A DNA stretch of 8,336 nt, taken from assembly GCA_041484525.1 (NCBI GenBank), contig JBGPHT010000242.1, positions 1-8,336 on the forward strand. The letters run 5' to 3'. Source of the stretch: JBGPHT01 sp041484525. Lineage in GTDB: Bacteria; Acidobacteriota; Terriglobia; Bryobacterales; Bryobacteraceae. The translations under genes and the position numbers were made by a program. Of this stretch, positions 4,971-8,336 are shown piece after piece; position 1 is the stretch's first letter, and every line of letters begins with the position of its first letter. The notes beneath the pieces were generated by a model. That model worked only from the letters and a program-made list of their open reading frames with translations, was not told the DNA's origin and ran no database searches.

Positions 4971-7900
4971 TTACTGTCCCGGAGCCGCCGTCGTCGCAGC
5001 CGCGGGAGGTGCTGCTTTCCCCGCGTCCAAATGATTCCAATTCAGAATCGCATTGAACGCCAGGAAGTAAGTACCCTGCGTCTGCCAGCGCCAGAAGGGC
5101 CGCAGCGCGAACATCACGATGTGACCCTTGCCCACAGTGACGTCGACCGCGAGCGAGCGATTCGCCAGCGCTTCGCCGCCGGCCAGCGTACCCGAGAGCA
5201 GCATGTCGGCAGCGTTCGCCGGGAATTGCATAACGACGCGCGGCCTTTCGCCAGCCACTGCTCCGAACCCGCCGCGTCCTCCGCCGAAGCCGCCACCGAA
5301 CCCGCCGCCACCCGCCGCGGCCGCATCCGGAGCAGCGGCACCACCGCCGCGCCCTCCACGACCGCCCCGTCCACCGCGCCCGCCGCCGCCTGCCGCCGGA
5401 GCTTCTGCCGGAGCCGCCGGACCGTCGCTATCGAGCGGCTTGATGCTGAGCATCGTCGTATTAGGCGTGACGTTCTGCGCCAGTCCATCGGGGCCGCCGC
5501 GCCCACCGCGTCCGCCGCCGAATCCGCCGGCCGCCGCGTTGAGCACGGGATCCTGGTTGAAGTACACAGGAATATCCTTCGCTTCGTAGCCGTAAGCGAT
5601 CGGGCTCTTCAGGTCGGTGAAGGTGCCGCGCAGGATGGAGCCGCGCGCGAACAACTCGGCGGGATGCTCCACGGTCACGCCGCTCGTCACCGCCAACTCC
5701 GCCATCATGGAAGCCGTGGACCCTTCGGAAATCAGCGTGCCGCCTTCCTGCACGAACTTCATCAGCTCCTGCAGTCCCTCGAATCCGGTACCGCCGCGAA
5801 TGTCGTCGGAGGAATCGGGGAAACCGAGGTTGGGCGTGGCGTCGGTCTTCTTATAAGGAAGCGGCGCCTCCCCCACCTTCGCGATCCCGCCGGCCGTCGA
5901 CTGCGCATTGCCGCCGGTGTGCGGATAAACGATCACGTCGTACTTGGCGCGCAGGCCGCCTTCGCGCAGCTTCGTGTCGGCGAAGTAGGTGTAGGGGATG
6001 CCGTAATAATCCAGGGCCGCGCGCACCCAGCCTTCATCCTGCGTCCGCGTCCAGGAGTGGATGTAGCCGATGCGCGGCAGCGTGATCTCGTGCGTCTTCA
6101 CCGCGGGCGCGGAGGCCACGGCCCAGGCGGAGAGTCCGAGGTCGCGGACCATCGGTTCGAGGCGCGCGCGATCCGCGTTCGGAATGATGAACGCGCCGGC
6201 GCGCAGCTTGCGCCCGTTCAATTCGAAATCTTCCTCGGCCGCGAGCATCCGTACATCCTTATTCTTATAGCGGAACGACATCAGTGCATTGTCGCCAGTG
6301 TGCTCGACCACCAGCGTGGCACCCGAGCCATCCACGCCGCCCGCAGCCTTGGCGTCGGCCGTCAGCATCGACATGGAGGAACCGAGCACGGCCTTATCCG
6401 TGACTGGCGTGACCTTCACGTTGCGCATGTACTGCATGGTCCAGCCGGTGTCGTCGTAGGGCCGCGGGTTGGCCGGCGGATAGTTCTGAACGGCGAAGTA
6501 CATGTCGGCCAGCGTGCGATAGGGTTGATCGCCGCGCACGATATAGTCGCCCTCGGCCACATCGACTGAGCCGGCTTTGAACGCCGCAGTCGCTTTGTGA
6601 ACTTCGACGCCCTGGCGGCGTAGCTCGTTGACCAGATCGGCGGCATCGGCCTTGCGGCGCTGCGCGGCAGGAACCAGCCACGCATAGGTGGGACCGTTCT
6701 TGCCCTTATCGATCGAGCGCTTGGCCTTGATCCAGTAATTCTCGAGGTAGAGATCCTTCGCCTTCGCCACCTGATTCAGCGCAAACAGAATGGCGGATTC
6801 CTGGATGTTGGTGTTGTTGCGCGGTCCCCACTTGATCGAGGGAAGCGGCGGGTTGGGACGGAACCATTCGCGGCTGGTGGCGTTGGGACCCAACTGGAGA
6901 TTCGCGTTGACATCGGGACCGTAGCTCTGCACCTCATAGAAGCGGCCGAACGAATTGTGCGTCATCGCAATCCAGAAAAGATAGTTGGGGACCCATCCAT
7001 CGTAGAAGCCGTAAGTGAAGACGCCGGGGACGTTGCGCTTGGCCATCTCCATCACTTCGGTTTGGCCGAGCAGCCACCATTCGTTGATGGCGATGGGGTC
7101 GAGCGAAACGTTGTACGGGCCGGTGCCGGTCGAGACATATAGGTAGGATTGCGCCTCGTGCAGATCATGCAGGACGGTGGGGTGCCATTCGAGCAGCAGG
7201 CGGGTGATGTTCTGCGTGAGCTTCAGGTACTGGCCCATGCCGTCGCGATTGTTGTCGTGCTGCACGTACTTGCCCCAGTACATGAGCGGCAGCCTCGGGG
7301 CGCCCTGCGCCAGCTTCTTGTTGAAGTAGTAAGTGTCCACTTCCTTTTCGCGGCCATCCACTTCGATCACCGGCGTGATGAAGGTGATGACGTTGTTGCG
7401 AATCGTCTGGATGAAGGGGGTCTCCTCGATGGCGAGGCGGTAAGCGAGCTCGATCAGCATTTCAGGCCCGCCGGTTTCGGGCGAGTGAATGCCCGAGGCG
7501 GCCCAGTAAAGGGGCTTGCCGATTTTGATGAGCTGGCGCGCTTCGTCGTCGGTGATCTTGCGCGGGTCGCCGAGCTTGGCGAGGATGTCCTTGTACTTGT
7601 CGAGATCTTTGATGGTGGCCTCGTCGGCGACGGCGAGGACGACCTGGTCGCGCCCTTCTTCGGTCTGTCCGATCTTCCAGAACTTGACGCGCGGGGAGGC
7701 TTTCGCGAGCGCCTCGTAATAGCGGTAGATGTCCTTGGCGTAGGTGAGTTCGCCGGGCTTGCCGGGAATGCGGCCGAGGAACTTGAGGGGAGACGGCACG
7801 GTTTCGGACGCCGGCATGTGGTCCACCAGCTCGGTCGAGATGCGCGAGTCCTGCAAGTATTCCTTGATGAGCCGCGTATACTCTTCGTCGAGCTTCTGGG

Positions 7901-8024
7901 GCGCAGCGGCAGCGGCCGGCGCGGGTGCAGCAGCCTTGCTGTTCTTCTTGCTTTGCGCGCTGGCGGGGCCGGCGGCGAGCGCGAATACAAGCAGTGCGGG
8001 AGCAAGGGTGTGGCGGAGTTTCAT
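4971..8024 (-). CDS. Secreted M14-family zinc carboxypeptidase-like protein with C-terminal amidotransferase-like fold and Gly/Arg-rich tracts
   Basis: A 1017-residue product. Residues 1-23 form a signal peptide ending ASA before Gln24, followed by an Ala/Pro/Lys-rich linker (about 25-43). The M14 domain (about 45-430) has the zinc ligands H180 and E183 in GIHSPE and H289 in DLHE. It has an Asn-Arg pair (N259-R260) in DNNRDG at the substrate-carboxylate position, and a likely catalytic Glu364 in RFYEV. It should therefore be an active exported metallopeptidase, with unknown substrate. Residues about 650-800 (RIGYIHSW to GGTLISEGS) look like the class I glutamine amidotransferase-like domain often fused in acidobacterial M14 proteins. 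Gly/Arg-rich tracts follow, then a final segment with FALRPFWRWQTQGT. The frame is open up to 8324, but ATG 8024 has AAAGGA 8 nt upstream and starts the signal peptide. The extension runs into the repeat. Confidence 0.9.
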   Translation of the reverse strand: MKLRHTLAPALLVFALAAGPASAQSKKNSKAAAPAPAAAAAPQKLDEEYTRLIKEYLQDSRISTELVDHMPASETVPSPLKFLGRIPGKPGELTYAKDIYRYYEALAKASPRVKFWKIGQTEEGRDQVVLAVADEATIKDLDKYKDILAKLGDPRKITDDEARQLIKIGKPLYWAASGIHSPETGGPEMLIELAYRLAIEETPFIQTIRNNVITFITPVIEVDGREKEVDTYYFNKKLAQGAPRLPLMYWGKYVQHDNNRDGMGQYLKLTQNITRLLLEWHPTVLHDLHEAQSYLYVSTGTGPYNVSLDPIAINEWWLLGQTEVMEMAKRNVPGVFTYGFYDGWVPNYLFWIAMTHNSFGRFYEVQSYGPDVNANLQLGPNATSREWFRPNPPLPSIKWGPRNNTNIQESAILFALNQVAKAKDLYLENYWIKAKRSIDKGKNGPTYAWLVPAAQRRKADAADLVNELRRQGVEVHKATAAFKAGSVDVAEGDYIVRGDQPYRTLADMYFAVQNYPPANPRPYDDTGWTMQYMRNVKVTPVTDKAVLGSSMSMLTADAKAAGGVDGSGATLVVEHTGDNALMSFRYKNKDVRMLAAEEDFELNGRKLRAGAFIIPNADRARLEPMVRDLGLSAWAVASAPAVKTHEITLPRIGYIHSWTRTQDEGWVRAALDYYGIPYTYFADTKLREGGLRAKYDVIVYPHTGGNAQSTAGGIAKVGEAPLPYKKTDATPNLGFPDSSDDIRGGTGFEGLQELMKFVQEGGTLISEGSTASMMAELAVTSGVTVEHPAELFARGSILRGTFTDLKSPIAYGYEAKDIPVYFNQDPVLNAAAGGFGGGRGGRGGPDGLAQNVTPNTTMLSIKPLDSDGPAAPAEAPAAGGGGRGGRGGRGGRGGGAAAPDAAAAGGGGFGGGFGGGRGGFGAVAGERPRVVMQFPANAADMLLSGTLAGGEALANRSLAVDVTVGKGHIVMFALRPFWRWQTQGTYFLAFNAILNWNHLDAGKAAPPAAATTAAPGQ
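5262..5528 (-). repeat. Low-complexity GGR/GGF coding repeats inside the M14 protein
   Basis: This segment encodes residues 833-921. It has three glycine tracts: GGFGGGRGGRGG (833-844), a run of four RGG units (about 879-895), and GGF/GGR units (905-921). They are separated by ordinary sequence and by a Pro/Ala-rich stretch. The DNA is imperfect CCGCCG-type repetition, prone to length change by slippage. Confidence 0.85.
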
Positions 8025-8053
8025 GATTGGAGTCCTTTCGGGGGTCTCAATTA

Positions 8054-8083
8054 GAGATATCGAGTTTTGGGGGAGAGTGTCAA
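8054..8083 (-). promoter_or_regulatory. Putative promoter of the M14 peptidase gene
   Basis: On the minus strand there is a perfect TTGACA (8083-8078), an 18-nt spacer and a weak TATCTC (8059-8054), about 30 nt upstream of the ATG. The -35 lies only 16 nt inside the mobile-element boundary at 8100, so any regulatory sites further upstream belong to the element or were displaced. Confidence 0.4.
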
Positions 8084-8152
8084 ATGGGGGGAGTGAAGGG
8101 GGTGCACGACCGCAGAATGATGGAAACCCGTTAACGAGCATTGGGACGTAGG

Positions 8153-8180
8153 TTGGGCTCAACTTCTGACAGTATATAAT
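8153..8180 (+). promoter_or_regulatory. Putative promoter of the right element gene
   Basis: TTGGGC (8153-8158), a 16-nt spacer and a perfect TATAAT (8175-8180), matching the left copy exactly. AAGG (8186-8189) would be a better ribosome-binding motif than in the left copy, but the ATG that should follow is absent. Confidence 0.45.
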
Positions 8181-8195
8181 GCTGTAAGGCGATCT

Positions 8196-8336
8196 ACTTC
8201 TCCTGACCTGAACGCTCTGCTCGCTCAACGCGACCAGTTGAAATCCCAACTCGCCCGGATCGGCGAAATGCGCCCGGGTTCCTTGGCCGCTCGTTTCCGC
8301 AAATGTGGTAAGCCTTCCTGTCACTGCGCTAAAAGA
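8196..8336 (+). CDS. DUF6788-like element protein, 5' part (start codon uncertain, cut by window edge)
   Basis: The frame reads TSPDLNALLAQRDQ, then LARIGEMRPGSLAARF, then RKCGKPSCHCAKR at the window end. The RPGSL motif followed by KCGKPxCHCA is what I recall from DUF6788-type small proteins encoded next to transposase genes. The three cysteines and one histidine could bind a metal. The start used in the left copy (ATG CCC) is missing here through a 6-bp deletion. The coordinates mark the homologous frame, not a proven start. In-frame alternatives are TTG 8238 and ATG 8268. The frame is open back to 8121, after a TGA at 8118. The gene may be impaired, or start at a non-ATG codon. Confidence 0.55.

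Larger units (their letters stand above)
8100..8336 (+). mobile_element. Inner end of the mobile-element-like repeat, right copy
   Basis: Bases 8100-8232 match the reverse complement of 1-139. The element continues to the window edge, carrying the coding region for the cysteine-motif protein. Its inner boundary is at 8099/8100, 75 bp upstream of the M14 start codon. It is inverted relative to the left copy, so the two bodies point away from each other. No transposase or far end is visible here. Confidence 0.62.

Noticed and set aside
4668..6569. Long plus-strand open frame (633 codons) opposite the M14 gene
   Set aside because: The GC-rich minus-strand gene leaves the opposite strand open. 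The translation is arginine/histidine-rich with no domain pattern, while the minus frame has a full signal peptide and zinc motifs.
8025..8324. N-terminal extension of the M14 frame to 8324
   Set aside because: It would run through the mobile element and the peptidase promoter. The ATG at 8024 has a ribosome-binding site and begins a signal peptide.
1..8336. Composite transposon or defence island
   Set aside because: The DNA between the repeats holds essential housekeeping genes with normal synteny. There are no cargo, defence, toxin, resistance or integrase genes, and the two copies differ by several percent.
1..8336. CRISPR array, tRNA or rRNA
   Set aside because: No regularly spaced direct repeats, cloverleaf-like segments or rRNA-like sequence were seen on either strand.

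Overview
The window looks like chromosomal DNA from a GC-rich Gram-negative bacterium. The best guess is an acidobacterium of the Solibacter/Bryobacter type. An LptE lipoprotein points to an outer membrane. A roughly 1000-residue secreted M14 peptidase with glycine/arginine-rich tracts, and palindrome-rich intergenic DNA, fit that group. The taxon is inferred from gene content and style, not from a marker gene.

Layout: positions 1-139 and 8100-8232 are two inverted, about 95% identical copies of the same sequence. Both are the inner end of one mobile-element-like family whose coding part points out of the window on each side. It encodes a small protein with the motif RKCGKPSCHCAK, as in DUF6788-type transposon-associated proteins. 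Between the copies lie rpsT (+), then a tight five-gene minus-strand operon read from 4604 down to 537: psd, pssA, an Asd-like pseudoenzyme gene, lptE and holA. A non-coding stretch of about 366 bp (4605-4970) follows, carrying three palindromes, one of them terminator-like. Last comes a large minus-strand gene for a secreted M14-family zinc carboxypeptidase-like protein (4971-8024).

How it works together: PssA makes phosphatidylserine from CDP-diacylglycerol and serine, and Psd decarboxylates it to phosphatidylethanolamine. LptE is the outer-membrane lipoprotein partner of LptD in LPS insertion. HolA is the clamp-loader delta subunit. The lptE-holA pair and the convergent holA/rpsT pair are known conserved arrangements. 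The operon therefore joins envelope lipid synthesis to a replication gene, with a protein of unknown role in the middle: an aspartate-semialdehyde dehydrogenase fold that has lost its catalytic Cys and His.

The central genes are mostly ordinary housekeeping genes. The less ordinary items are the outward-facing element copies (one lacking its ATG), the identical outward TTTGAC motif 16 nt from each element boundary, the dead Asd paralogue, and the RGG tracts in a secreted peptidase. I see no clear sign of an entirely new biological system.
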